A DNA stretch of 23,411 nucleotides. It comes from Dunaliella salina (lineage: Eukaryota > Chlorophyta > Chlorophyceae > Chlamydomonadales > Dunaliellaceae). The position numbers and the translations under genes were made by a program. Location: NCBI GenBank assembly GCA_002284615.2, contig MU069965.1, positions 192,284-215,694 on the forward strand, given 5' to 3'. The notes under the pieces are model-generated. The model saw only the letters and a program-made list of their open reading frames with translations, ran no database searches and had not been told where the DNA came from. Shown one piece after another: positions 8,740 through 18,850 of this stretch. How positions within the stretch are numbered: the stretch's first letter is position 1; every line of letters begins with the position of its first letter.

Positions 8740-9080
8740 GGCCTGTAGATGCCTTAGTGGTTTGCTGACCACAGAAAGGAAAAGGGAAAGGAAGAGGAAA
8801 AACTACGTAAGCGTTGCAAGCTCAGGTGTTCGTTAAGGAAAGGGGTCATCACGGCCGTGAATGCTGGGAATTCAGGAAACTGAAACACACTGGCTCAAAA
8901 GAGCTGTGAGCCCCCTTGCTGAAAAGAAAGCTAGAAGACAGTAAGTTCTGGCGGGCACCTGCTGTTAGCACCAGGCTCTAGCATCCAGCTGTGAGAGAGA
9001 TCTCGTTTTCAATTGTGCGCCTTCGGAGGATCCTGGTAACAAGTTTGAGGGCAAATTGAGCCTCACGCCCTTGCTGCTGA
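8740..9080 (-). mobile_element. LINE 3' end, minus strand, degenerate
   Basis: On the minus strand the segment 9080-8985 reads FALKLVTRILRRRTIENEIS, matching the YAHKLVTTRRAIENKNTS part of the copy at 17360-17983. The 3' UTR word GGCTCAAAAGAGCTGTGAG (8892) corresponds to GGCTCAAAAAAGAGCCGTGTG at 17306. In minus-strand order this piece comes before the 8270-8430 piece although it is more C-terminal, so the two are separate copies. Confidence 0.65.
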
Positions 9081-9217
9081 GTATAAGATCCATGAGAAAG
9101 CTGGAAAACAAGACTGTGAGGATCCAGTACTGACAACTCATTTGCAACTTGACAGTACTGATACTGACAGTACTGAAAACTCATTTGCAACTTTAGTTGG
9201 GATGTGACATGCCTGCA

Positions 9218-9262
9218 GATCTGGCCTAAGGGCCTGGCCTAAGGGCCTGGCATAAGGGCCTA
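9218..9262. repeat. Short GGCCTAAGGGCCT tandem repeat
   Basis: Three imperfect copies of a ~16-bp word containing AAGGGCCTGGC. The same words dominate the arms of the inverted-repeat element at 13326-14863. Confidence 0.8.
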
Positions 9263-9352
9263 ATGCTGACCCCTTCGCCAAAGCGTTTTGATGTTCTGCT
9301 TGCAGTCTTATGAAAAAATCTTCTGCGGATTAATGTCAAGCAGACGTTTGAA

Positions 9353-9415
9353 ACCTGACTCCTACATCTTCTCTCCAAAAAACCTGACTCCTTCATCTTC
9401 TCTTCAAAAATTCTG
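9353..9415. repeat. 29-bp direct duplication
   Basis: ACCTGACTCCTACATCTTCT at 9353 recurs at 9382 as ACCTGACTCCTTCATCTTCT, each followed by CTCCAAAAA or CTTCAAAAA. Confidence 0.85.
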
Positions 9416-9419
9416 GCAG

Positions 9420-10301
9420 GTATCCCCGCCTGTTAGCCCTCTGGCGTATCAGCAGGTGGTGAATAACTGAGACATTCTTATTAATACTTATGTTTGTGCT
9501 TTGAGTAAAGAGGACCTGATGCTGCGACAGCTTTGATGCCGCGACAAGCAGTTGCCTCGGCGTTTAGTTATTAATCAAACATAATCGATTTCCAAAATTT
9601 TGATGCACTGGGTACTCAAGGCTCCGCGCTTCTTTCACGCACAAATTTGAATTCGACCAGCACCGGGAAGCAAATGCGGGTGGAGGTTGTTTGTTGATTC
9701 TCTCTTATCCTCTTCATGTTTATGGTGGATATGAGTTATGATTTCCTCTGCGAGCACCAAATCTCAAAAACCGGGAAGACCGAGAAACCGGAGCCAAATG
9801 AAATTATGAGCATGCAGTTTTGCTTTTTGACTCAGTTCTGACCAAAGTCGTTTTGGGGCTCTCCGCAGCCCATTGCGGCCGTATTCCAACGTTTGACGCA
9901 CATGCACTTTAATTTCCCCTTTTTTTCTGTTTATAAGAAAGATTTTTTATTTGAAATCTCGGCCCATTGAGGTTTCCCCGGTTTACCCGGTTTTTAGACT
10001 TGAATACACCAAGGGAAGTCATAGCTGATATTCGCCATAATTTTCGCTTGCATAAACAGTCCCTTCATCACCTGGAGAGCCATTGCTCTGCCGTGCCTGA
10101 GCACCAGCTGACAGGCCTGCACGGCTCAGGAGCAGGACAAGCCAAGAATCCCGACCCCATAATTTTTCCACATCAATTGATCACTCAGCAAGCTCACCCT
10201 CTCCCCCAAAGCAACAGGTGCCAATTGGCACACCAAGTAGCTGGCATCTTCCTTTGCTGTGCCATGTCACTCTACTTTTCCATGACATCACTTTGCCAGG
10301 A
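9420..10301. other. Upstream region of the split gene, no firm feature
   Basis: A 24-codon ATG frame at 9738-9812 contains KPGRPRNR, reminiscent of an AT-hook core, but it is too short to call. A frame open from 9967 to 10305 has protein-like parts (TPREVIADIRHNF, HQLITQQAHPL), but its splice phases do not join cleanly to the next candidate exon at the obvious GT/AG sites. This may be promoter, 5' UTR or an unrecognised first exon. Confidence 0.3.
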
Positions 10302-10493
10302 ATGACCTCCAAGCCAAAGCCCGAGGCAAACTCTGCATGGGATGTCATGAAGCCGTTCAAGTCCTACGCCAGAGATGCGCGCATCCCATTCCCTGATAGT
10401 TTGAAGGACCAAAATTGTGGCAGGTCCTGCTCTTTAGTTGACAGTGTTGCAGGAACTCCTGCACACGAGCTGTGCATGGCGGCCAACGCACTT
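10302..10493 (+). CDS. Possible 5' exon of the split gene
   Basis: Frame from ATG 10302 (MTSKPKPEANSAWDVMKPFK...AHELCMAANAL), ending before GTAGGC at 10494 in phase 0. A phase-0 acceptor, CGGACCAG at 10833-10840, would join it to the next exon and leave the (CA)86 run inside a 347-nt intron. The composition is protein-like but I recognise no family. Alternatively the gene starts at the ATG at 10796 and this frame is chance. The start codon choice is weak. Confidence 0.3.
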
Positions 10494-10596
10494 GTAGGCA
10501 CAAGATAAGACCATGCTGGTCTGATCCTTGGTAAGGCATGATGAAGCATCACGGGCCCCTGTATCATTTTGCTGTCACATCTGCTGCAAATAATTT

Positions 10597-10770
<174 letters not shown>

Positions 10771-10795
10771 CCTGCTTGTGCCTGCAAGTTGTGAG

Positions 10796-12312
10796 ATGAT
10801 GGAAAGCATGGGCGCAGGCCCTGGGACAAGCTCGGACCAGCGCAAACTTCAGGCATACCATTTCGTGCGGAGCTTCATTGCATGCGCGTTTTCCAAAGCA
10901 CCACTTTACAACAATGCCAGAGCTTCTCTCCTTTTACAAGCTCAGCCCCCAGATAAGCGGGCATCACTCATTCAGCTTTTGGGCTTCATGATGCAGTTCA
11001 GCCGGGAAAGCCTGACCAAGGTGTATTGTGTTTTCTTGGTCGCTTTGAGCTCTGTGCACATAGTTGATGAAAAAGAGGCTTGATGTTATCACAGAGGAAA
11101 ATGGAGCCCCATTACTTGCACTCATGTCTCACTTCAGCATCCTCCTGTGATTGTTGATGGTGCTTTCAACAGTTGGTGCACCTCCACTTCCAAAACAAGT
11201 GCTGTAATTGTTGGGTGGCACACCAGCAGACAAGGATGTGCGCAAGCGCCCCCCCTCTGACCCTGAGCCCAAGTGCTGTACATGTCAATTGGTATGCGCA
11301 CTTTTTGAGGAATTCCACAGAATCTAAATGCAGGACATGCCAGGTCATGGTCCGGGTTTTGCTTTGATCCCAACTTCAACTCTGAACGGGGAGGATTTTG
11401 GGGCATCAGTGGGGCATCAACGGGGATGTGGTCCTTCCCTTGATCGATGCTAACAGCCTGATGACTATTTGCACAGCCACCCTGCCTCTTTTCTATCAGC
11501 TCCCTGAGCAGTTCCTGCCAGGTTGCGCCTGCATCCCAAGTTCGACTCCAAGGGGGAAGGACTTCGGGGCATCAGTGGGGACATTAGTAGAGATTTTGAT
11601 CGACGCTCACGTCCTAATGACTGCTTGCATAGCTGCTTCCGTGCATCTTTTCTGCAGGTGCCTGAGCAGTTCCTGCCGGACGAATGGTGGAGTGAAGCCA
11701 ATCTGCACCAGTTGCGATGGGACAAGGAAGTCATCAAGACATGCCTACAAGTTTCAATGGAATGCGAGTGAGTGTAACAAGCAACGGCTTATGGCAGAAG
11801 GCAAGCGGCGTACTGACAAAGTTCAAGCTCCAGGTCTTAAAATGCACAATCAAGCTCCTCCCTTAGGGTAAGAATGCTTGAGTTTCCCAAAACTGCTGTG
11901 CATATTGTTACTTTGGGCATGATCTGCATCACAAATCATGTGAAAAAATTGACCTGGTAATCATTATGGTATAGACTTATGGTATAGATTTTTGCACCTT
12001 TGGCAAGCGAAAAAATTTGGTTTGTACTCATCCGCAGGGGTCGTGATAGTGATGTATCTGAGCTCCTCTGCACAAGATATCTGGACTCCGCTTGTGCCCA
12101 ACCGCCATCTGGCTGCTCAGATCATATTTTAAGGCGACGCCCCTTGGACCAGGTGCAGATCAGTCTCGCTCTGTTTTATGATTCCAACTTGTGCTTCATC
12201 ATTTCAAGCTACTAAGCGCGTAATTGATTTGCAACAGGGACTTGTTACCTCCTTGAAATGTTTGGCATCACCACAATCACCACCACCACCACCACCAACA
12301 CTGCGACCAGCT

Positions 12313-12354
<42 letters not shown>

Positions 12355-12355
12355 G

Positions 12356-12420
<65 letters not shown>

Positions 12421-13218
12421 GACTTTGTGTTTTCCAGTTGTTTTCCCGGGGCAAACAGTCCAGGCTCTGGTCACCACCTCGTCTCAGGTCCTGCAAGACC
12501 CAGCTTGCTTGTCTCAGCTGTGGGCTGCATTGCGCAGCACCAATCCCCGGGTCTTTCCTTGTGCTGTCAGAGTTTTGAAGTGCCTTGTATCAGACGGCAG
12601 GACCTGCGTTGCCTTGACAGCTTCAGCCAACAGTCCCAATGGCTGCCCCCCACCCAGCTCCTTCTCATCCCTGATGCAAATGGTGAGGACCAGCATGTTG
12701 TGAGGGGCAATAGGCTGGTTGCTTCATTTTCCTTTTTATTGCATAAACAAGCGTAATACAGCTCTGTTTCTGACGCTCCTGCCTGCTCCTGGGCTCCTAT
12801 TTGTCATCCAATGGCATGGATTTCATGAGTAACACACCGTTTTCTCATCAACCAATTGATGTTGTGAATTCAGGGGGGAGCAGAGCCGCTCGCAGCAGCG
12901 CTGAAGCACTTGGCACAGCAGAAGCAGATGCAGCGGCGATATCAGCAGCAGCTGAAGCAGATTGGCATGGCCACGTATGAAATGGCCCGGGAGGCACCAG
13001 ATCTCATAGAGGCCTTGGAAAATGCATGGGCCTGTGATGTTGCTTACAGCCAGCGCCACACACTCGTCCACAGCAGCCTCAACAAGGACAGCTGGGGTAG
13101 GGATGTGCCTGCGTTCTGGGTGGAAGGCAGTGATGAGCAGAAACAGCCGGAGGCAGATAGCAGCCTCCCTTGTTGGCCGAGCGAGCTGCTTGAAGCGCAC
13201 ATGTCACTACTGCTAACT
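10796..13218 (+). CDS. Split gene, 5' part: five phase-consistent exons of an unknown helical protein
   Basis: Exons by eye: A 10841-11020 (or from ATG 10796), B 11658-11767, C 12038-12152, D 12464-12682, E 12874-13218. All introns are GT..AG and the phases agree at each junction (0, 2, 0, 0). From 10841 the total is 969 nt, or 323 codons without a stop. Sample words: A, KLQAYHFVRSFIACAFSK; B, VPEQFLPDEWWSEANLHQLR; C, SELLCTRYLDSACAQ; D, LSQLWAALRSTNPRVFPCAV; E, GGAEPLAAALKHLAQQKQMQ and WPSELLEAHMSLLLT. The protein looks alpha-helical with a Gln-rich basic segment in E. I recognise no catalytic motif. Donors are good (GTGAGT after B and E, GTGAGG after D). No stop follows E before GTGAGT, so the gene continues downstream, probably to the MYND exons. 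Translation start is undecided. Introns hold a microsatellite (12312-12420) and a duplicated splice acceptor. Confidence 0.6.
11350..11677. repeat. 158-bp tandem duplication covering the acceptor of exon B
   Basis: CCTGAGCAGTTCCTGCC occurs at 11503 and again at 11661, 158 bases later. Further matched words precede each copy: GGGGCATCAGTGGGG, TTGATCGA(T/C)GCT and ATGACT(A/G)(T/C)TTGCA. Both copies carry a TCTTTTCT...AG acceptor. Only the second leads into an open exon with a good donor. Confidence 0.85.
12268..12420. repeat. (CAC)n followed by (ATC)n microsatellite in an intron
   Basis: CAC trinucleotides at about 12269-12297, then about 36 ATC repeats from 12312 with one CGTC interruption near 12353. 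They lie in the intron between exons C and D, just before the acceptor at 12462-12463. Homopolymeric His, Ile, Asp and Met frames here are artefacts. Confidence 0.97.
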
Positions 13219-13325
13219 GTGAGTGGACTCCTTGGATGTGAGGCGCAAAAAAAAAAATTGAACTGGTGTCTAATCCTGTGGTGGAGGTTTTCCTGAACCG
13301 GCCAGTGTTCAATCCTGTGTTTAAT

Positions 13326-14863
13326 ACAAAGTGGCACTGCCCTCTTGGCATGGCCTGAGGGGTTCCAGGCTTATGTTGGAGCACCTCAGGCTTTGCCTGG
13401 GATACCTGAACAATCTTGGCATGCCGGGCCAAGGGGGGGACTGAGATCTTTTTGCACAGCTTGGCACCTCAGCCATTCAAGGCACGAGCCTACGGGGCCT
13501 TGGGGGCCTAGCTATGCAAAAGGCTGTGCCAAGGGTGCCTGGGGGGCCTAAAGGGCCTAAGGGGCCTAAGGGGCCTGGCCGCCAAGCCGGGGGAATGGGG
13601 GGCCTGAGGGGCCTGGCCACCAAGCCCAGGGCCTAGGGGGGCTTGGGGTGCTTGAGAGGCCTAAAGGGCCTGATGGGCCTGGCCACCAAGCCTAGGGCCT
13701 AAGGGGCCTGAGGGGTCTGGCCACCAAGTTCAGGGCCTGGGGGGCCTGAGGTGCCTGAGGGGCCTGAGGTGCCTGAGGGGCCTGGCCAGCAAAACCGGGT
13801 CCCGGAGGGAATGGAGTGCCTGACCTTCAGCCAGGTAGTTTGGCTGCTTGGTGTGTTAAAAAAAATCCACGAGCTCTGAGATACATTGATAAGTCTGATT
13901 ATCTTAAATCTGAAAGAAACAGGCTACATCCTAAGATCGAGCATGAGAGAAAAAGAAAATGCCAGGGTTACCCAAAAACTGTCAGTGCGCTGGAAATATG
14001 TCAAAGAGACGAGCATACTTGTTTCGAAGGCAATACAAGGAAGGGCATGGGCAAAGAAAGATGACTTGTCACTCGTCTTGCAATTGTCCAAATTTACACA
14101 AATTGCAATGAGGTACACATCCTTGCCAATGCAAAGTTTCAACTCTGAAATTGTGAGCATGCAGTCTGAAGCCAGCAACATTTTTCTGCACGTGCCTACC
14201 CAAGCCCAAATAAAGATACCTAGGGGTATGGAGGGGTCTACCAAAAACAGAGTTATGCCTAATTGGAAGTGCTACCCAGTTGTGGTACTTGGCTAATTTG
14301 TTCAGATGAGGAGCAGGGTTGAGGGTAAGGAGGACAAAAGCCTGATGCATCGTAGGTGCCAAGGGCTATTTCAGGGAATTTTGGCTGCATCCATCACATT
14401 TGTGGTTGGCTAGACCAGCAAGTGCACTTCCTGAGCTTCACTACCTCTGTTGCGTGGGCAATAGGCGACTGGTTACTTTAATTCCCTTTGCATTGCGTAT
14501 ATATGCGTAACACAGTGGGCAGGCCCCTCAAGCCGCTCAGGCCCCTCAGGCCCCCCATCCCACCCCTCCATTGCAGCTCAGGCCCCTCAATCCCGAAGCC
14601 TGGTGGCCAGGCTCCTAAGGCACATCAGGCCCCTCAGGCCCCCCATCCCACCCCTCCATTGCACCTCAGGCCCCTCAGTCCGGGTGTCTGGTGGCCAGGC
14701 CCCTAAAGCACATCAGGCCTCTCAGGCCCCTCAGGCCCCCACCCCCTGCCCCTTCCAAACATAGGGCCTGCCAGGCTCTATGCTATTTGCCCCAGGTCAC
14801 CCAGGCTCCCTCACCCAAGCCGAGGACCCCCAAGGCCATGCCTAGGGGACAGTGCCATTTTCT
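13326..14863. mobile_element. Non-autonomous inverted-repeat DNA transposon (fold-back / MULE-like)
   Basis: The left end ACAAAGTGGCACTGCCC and the right end, reverse-complemented, AGAAAATGGCACTGTCC match in 13 of 17 positions. The match continues through GGCATGGCCT; over the 25 bases from TGGCACTG, 22 agree. The 10-mer TGTGTTTAAT lies exactly outside both ends (13316-13325 and 14864-14873), as expected of a target-site duplication. Inside, both arms are made of GGGGCCTGAGGGGCCTGGCC-type words, plus sense on the left (to ~13810) and inverted on the right (from ~14516). The centre (13815-14500) shows no transposase; its frames are short and unrecognised. TSDs of 9-11 bp are typical of Mutator-like elements. 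The 10-mer is also part of a motif repeated locally, so the TSD is not certain. Confidence 0.65.
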
Positions 14864-14873
14864 TGTGTTTAAT

Positions 14874-16626
14874 CCTGTGTTTAATTCTGTGGCGGAGGTT
14901 TTTATTTGCTATTAGTCGTGCGGAACAAAAGCTTAACCTAAACCTATACCTATTCTATATCTATACCAAAAACCTCCTTATCTTTACATAGGAAAGGAAG
15001 TTTAAATGAGAGGAAATACTTGGGCTTAATACTGTGGCGAGGGTTCTATTTAGGCTCGTGAGGCGTGCTTCCCCAAGAAAGTAAAGATGGTATCCTTATT
15101 GCATTAGCAGCAATAAGGACATGTCACACTCTCACTCGCCTACAAGAACTGCAGTGCTACTGCGATGCAGAGAACTGGTCATTTTTTCACTGAAGGGAAA
15201 CTTGCGCCAATGGAATTGGCTCGTGCGCCTCCTGTTTTATCCTCAAATCTCTATCGGGGGCTTTAATACCGTGCAATTGCCTATTTATCTATCGGGAGTT
15301 TTAATACTGTTTAATTGTCTATCTATTTACCGGTTTTTTTTTCTTTACTTGCCATGAGCCTACAATGTAATATCAGTACCAATATCTATATCAATATCAA
15401 TATCAATATCAATACCATCTTTTCCCGATTGGAGAGTCTGATTATAATTATATGTAAAAAGGGAGTGGTGTGTTTTCTTATACATTTATCTAAAATATTA
15501 GGTCAAAACTTGCTTAGAAACTAAATAATGCAAGACTTAAGAGTAATAATGCTTTCCAACCTAAACGCATGAAAGAGTCAGCAAGATATCTTGTTAATGG
15601 TGTGCAGTATTTTTAAATCCATTTTTCCTGGGAAACCTCAAGACCTGGAAACATCTTCATTGTGAGAGAAACGAGGGCCTGTTGTATAAAAAACAATTAT
15701 GTGTTTTGCGCTGCGGCAGGTGTTGGTATAAAGTGCATGAAGTGGTTGTTACGCTCACTTGTGTGCAAGGAGCAAGAATTATATGTCCATTTGAAAACCC
15801 ATGTTCAGTGACTTGCAATCCACCTTGTTTTGGATTTTGCTTCCATCATCAATGTCGAGATCCTTTGAAGTAAAGGAAAAGATTCTGTGGTGAGCTATCG
15901 CAAACATGGTTGGTGACGCGCACATGAACAGAGCTCAAGCTGAGTGCAGGCAAGTGACAGATTCAGTCACCCTTCTTCGTTCAGTCGTTACCTTTTGGTG
16001 TCACAATACACATTTTGTATTTGGCATGCCTGAATGGTATATAACAAGTCTGCTGTGCTCTCACCTTCTGGCCATTGTTGGCGCGGGATGGCATTCATTC
16101 CGTATGGTAAACATTAACCCCCCTCTTGACTCTTTATTGCTCTAAAAGAAAGGGAAAAATAGAATATGTAGGCAGTGGAAGCACTCCCCTCATTAATGAA
16201 GTAAGTTTGAGCTAATACAATCATTCTATCGGACTGGCAGGGAAACTCTGGAAGCAGATCTGAGCAGTTGAATACACCTATCATTCTGGCAGACTGACCC
16301 CTATACATAAACTCCAATCTGTACTTTTTACACCTCTATCCAGCCAATGGTACAAGATACAGACTCAAATGTTGATGCGCCCTGCATAAGTAATACAAGT
16401 GTTGCCTCTTGGCCCCTTCTGCTGCTTACTTCCATGCCTGCACCTCTTTGTGCTGCATGCACATCTGCCCTGCCTTAGTTTGATGTCTCAGCATCATTTG
16501 CAAGCTCATATCAGGTAACCCCAGGATTGTCTCTCGATTCAAATTCATCAAGTGATCTTGAAGAAGGTCTCTGGGCCCATGGAGAAATTCTAAAAATTAG
16601 GGAGGTTGCGCACTATTTTTCTGTCT
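14874..16626. other. Intronic or intergenic stretch with short repeats, no gene recognised
   Basis: AT-rich sequence. TTTAATACTGT-like words recur at 15029, 15260 and 15298. The last two belong to a ~35-bp direct duplication beginning CTATCGGG (about 15250-15325). ATATCAATATCAATATC makes a small simple repeat at 15379-15412. A Cys-rich frame at 15682-15873 has no ATG and no matching splice sites, so it is not called. Confidence 0.4.
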
Positions 16627-16760
16627 TTTTGTGTGTTTGTGTGTTTGCTTCATGACAACTTTTGTGTGTTTGTGTGTTTGCTTCATGACAACTCTTGTGC
16701 GTTTGTGTGTTTGTTTCATGACAACTTTTGTGTGTTTGTGTGTTTGCTTCATGACAACTT
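16627..16760. repeat. 33-bp minisatellite, four copies
   Basis: CATGACAAC recurs at 16651, 16684, 16717 and 16750, exactly 33 bases apart. Each copy is preceded by GTGTGTTTGTGTGTTTG-type sequence. Thr/Lys/His-rich minus-strand and Cys/Val/Phe-rich plus-strand frames across it follow from the period being a multiple of three. Confidence 0.95.
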
Positions 16761-17194
16761 CGCACATGACGTTCTCTCCTCCATGCATCTGTCTTCTGGT
16801 TGAGTTTCCAGCCTTCCACTGCTGCTGCTTTCCTTGCTTGGTGCTTTTCAGATGCTGGACATAATTGCAAGTGACCAAACAGGAAATCTCATGGCCTCTC
16901 CTGGCCTTATAAGCACCGTGCACCTGACCCATTACCCTAGGTGCGTGCAATAGGATTTGTTCAGGGCTCCTTATTTGGTACAAGACACCAAGCGGTGCAT
17001 ACAACTCCCTGTACATCAGAGTTTCGAACGCAGGACTCACCATTGTAGGCCTGCATTCCCACCCTGTAACTCCATATCCCTCTGCTTTGGAATGTGAATA
17101 TCTGCATTTCAGTCTGTTTTGCTTTGATTAAGCATCCTCTGATGCGTTCTACTAATGCATCCAAGGCATTGCCATGTCTGCTTGCATCTCACAA
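16761..17194. other. Unassigned stretch
   Basis: A minus-strand frame (MVSPAFETLMYRELYAPLGV..., 17043 downward) is open for over 60 codons before entering the minisatellite. It resembles nothing I know and has no paired exon. A minus-strand GTTCGAAACTC at about 17023-17033 looks like a tRNA B box, but no convincing A box precedes it. Confidence 0.3.
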
Positions 17195-17214
17195 CAGCAA
17201 CAGCAACAAAAATA

Positions 17215-17900
17215 ACAACAACAGCAACAGCAATAGAAAAGGAAATAAAAAACAACGTAGGCAGAGAAACCCTCCCTACATCAATTAAGGAAGAGGAGAC
17301 ACATAGGCTCAAAAAAGAGCCGTGTGCCCCCTCCACCACAAGGTATGAAAAAGAGAATGCTAATGTGGATCTGGAGGGTTACTACAAGCACCTGGCTCTA
17401 GAGCCTGGCTGTGGGAAGTATTCTTGTTTTCAATAGCACGGCGTGTGGTTACTAGCTTGTGGGCATATTGGACAGAATGGGCATGAAGTTGTTGAGCAAG
17501 CTTCGTGGCACGCTGGTGATCCAATCCTAGTTGTTTGAATTGCTTCAGGGTATGCTCAGTGTAAATAGTTCCACCTGCACCCAGGAGAATAGGGTGAATT
17601 GTAACAGCTTTAGCATTAATAAGTTTACAAAGGCCTGCGTGCTGCTGCTTTGCTGCGTTCAAGTGATGAACTGGCCTTGTGTCTCCACAGAACTTGATTT
17701 CTATTAGGTGCACATGGCGTCCATTTGCATGGAGTTCATGAGGTTGCCTCATGCAGCTAGTCCTGGTGGTCCTCCGTGAGGAGCTGCGCAAAGCGTGATG
17801 GGAATGGGTAGGAGAAACACCGTTAGAAGTATGTTTGGCATTAAGAGGGGTGATCAGAACAGCATCTGGTTGACTGGAGTTGTCTTTTCCTCTCTGGAAC
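17215..17900 (-). mobile_element. LINE 3' part, minus strand, best-preserved C-terminus
   Basis: The open minus-strand frame runs from about 17900 to a stop at 17360. It reads QPDAVLITPLNAK, then HVHLIEIKFCGDTRP, HAGLCKLINAKAVTIHPILL, GAGGTIYTEHTLKQFKQLGL, DHQRATKLAQQLHAHSVQYA, HKLVTTRRAIENKNTSHS and finally NPPDPH-stop. No frameshift or internal stop is visible in this ~180-codon C-terminal block. The 3' UTR (17360-17240) shares TTCCTTAATTGATGTAGGGA-type words with the copies ending at 3915 and 19665. Both ends abut CAA/CAG-rich simple repeats (17195-17237 and 17903-17960). The copy is 5'-truncated, so it lacks the zinc knuckle and everything upstream. Confidence 0.85.
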
Positions 17901-17902
17901 TG

Positions 17903-17903
17903 G

Positions 17904-17937
<34 letters not shown>

Positions 17938-17960
17938 GCAGCAGCAGCAACAGCAGGAGC
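17903..17960. repeat. (CAA)n/(CAG)n microsatellite beside the LINE
   Basis: CAA trinucleotides followed by CAG units, directly at the 5' end of the minus-strand LINE. A related CAACAGCAACAACAA stretch lies at the other end (17195-17237). Confidence 0.95.
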
Positions 17961-18147
17961 AGTAACAAGAAATGTGCTGTCACACCGCAGGGCCTCCCAT
18001 GCTGCTGCTGCGTGCTTTTTGGAGGGCAGCCCCTGGGCCGCTGCAGCCCTATTGAAGTACATGCTCAAGGCGGGAAAAGACGCCATACCCCTGGCACCTC
18101 CTGCACCCGATCCTGCTTTGAGGCTTAACACCAATGCCTACAACCCC
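17961..18147. other. Short unassigned stretch
   Basis: GC-richer sequence in which a plus-strand frame (SHAAAACFLEGSPWAAAALL...) and a minus-strand frame look superficially protein-like. Neither has recognisable motifs or clear splice sites. Confidence 0.25.
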
Positions 18148-18545
18148 AGGTGTGCATCCATGTTTCCTAGGTGTGCATCTCAGGTGTGCATCCATGTTTT
18201 CAGGTGTGCATCCCTGTGCATGTGCAGATGCAAAAATCAAAGGCAGCAAGAGGGGGAGGAGCAACATAGAATAGGGAAAACAAAGCAAAGGGGAACTAGA
18301 AGGCTCTTTCACAAGAGTTCTGAACCAGCATGTGGAAAACGGGGAGGGCTCCTCCAAAAGGTTTGCATCCAAGGTGTGCATTCATGATTCCCAGGTGTGC
18401 ATCCCTGGTGTGCATCTGTGTGCATGTGCACGTTTTCATGTGCAGATCCTGATTGGTCATTATTACTATTCCAGTTGTGCATCCTTGTGCATGTACATAT
18501 CATGTCCATGTGCATGTGCACGTGCAGGTCCCAGGCGTGCATCCA
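18148..18545. repeat. GTGTGCATCC minisatellite-like words
   Basis: AGGTGTGCATCC-type words recur irregularly at about 18149-18215 and 18364-18420, with looser TGTGCAT variants to 18545, mixed with CATGTGCATGTGCA runs. The spacing is not constant, so this is a word-rich region and not a strict tandem array. Confidence 0.75.
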
Positions 18546-18760
18546 TACTTTATAAATGGGCTGCTTGATTCTGAAAGTGGTCTGCAATACCATTTCTTGT
18601 CATTTCTCCTTTATGTTTTGCATGCCCACAGGGGTTCCTTTGGCGTTTCTATGCTTTGTGGCATGGGGCTTAAGGTGAGGGTGGAGGTTCATATCTTTCC
18701 TTTGTAATATACAAATTCCCTGTGTGTGCACAGTCTGTTGCATGCTAATCTGTGCCGGCC

Positions 18761-18850
18761 TGTCCCTTGCTTGAAGTGCACAAGCTGTAAGGAAGTGTCC
18801 CTTGCTTGAAGTGCACGTATATAATGGAAAAGTCCCTTCCCTGAAGTGCC
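18761..18850. repeat. 35-bp minisatellite, three copies
   Basis: GTCCCTTGCTTGAAGTGCAC occurs at 18762 and 18797, and a variant GTCCCTTCCCTGAAGTGCCC at 18832, each 35 bases apart. Confidence 0.9.

Noticed and set aside
9738..9812. AT-hook micro-protein (KPGRPRNR)
   Set aside because: It is a 24-codon frame with no splice partner, too short to separate from chance.
12204..12477. Poly-Met, poly-Asp, poly-His and poly-Ile ORFs
   Set aside because: They are translations of the ATC repeat, which falls in the intron between exons C and D.
14488..14915. Pro-rich ORFs
   Set aside because: They are translations of the GGCCCCTCAGG-type words in the right arm of the inverted-repeat element.
15682..15873. 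Small cysteine-rich secreted protein (about nine Cys in 63 codons)
   Set aside because: There is no ATG in the frame, no signal peptide and no splice sites that fit. It lies in a repeat-rich stretch.
16597..17043. Minus-strand protein with Lys-Gln-Thr-His repeats
   Set aside because: Its C-terminal half is the 33-bp minisatellite, and the rest matches no family and has no supporting splice pattern.
17000..17095. Minus-strand tRNA or SINE
   Set aside because: A B-box-like GTTCGAAACTC is present, but I found no acceptable A box or tRNA stems upstream of it.
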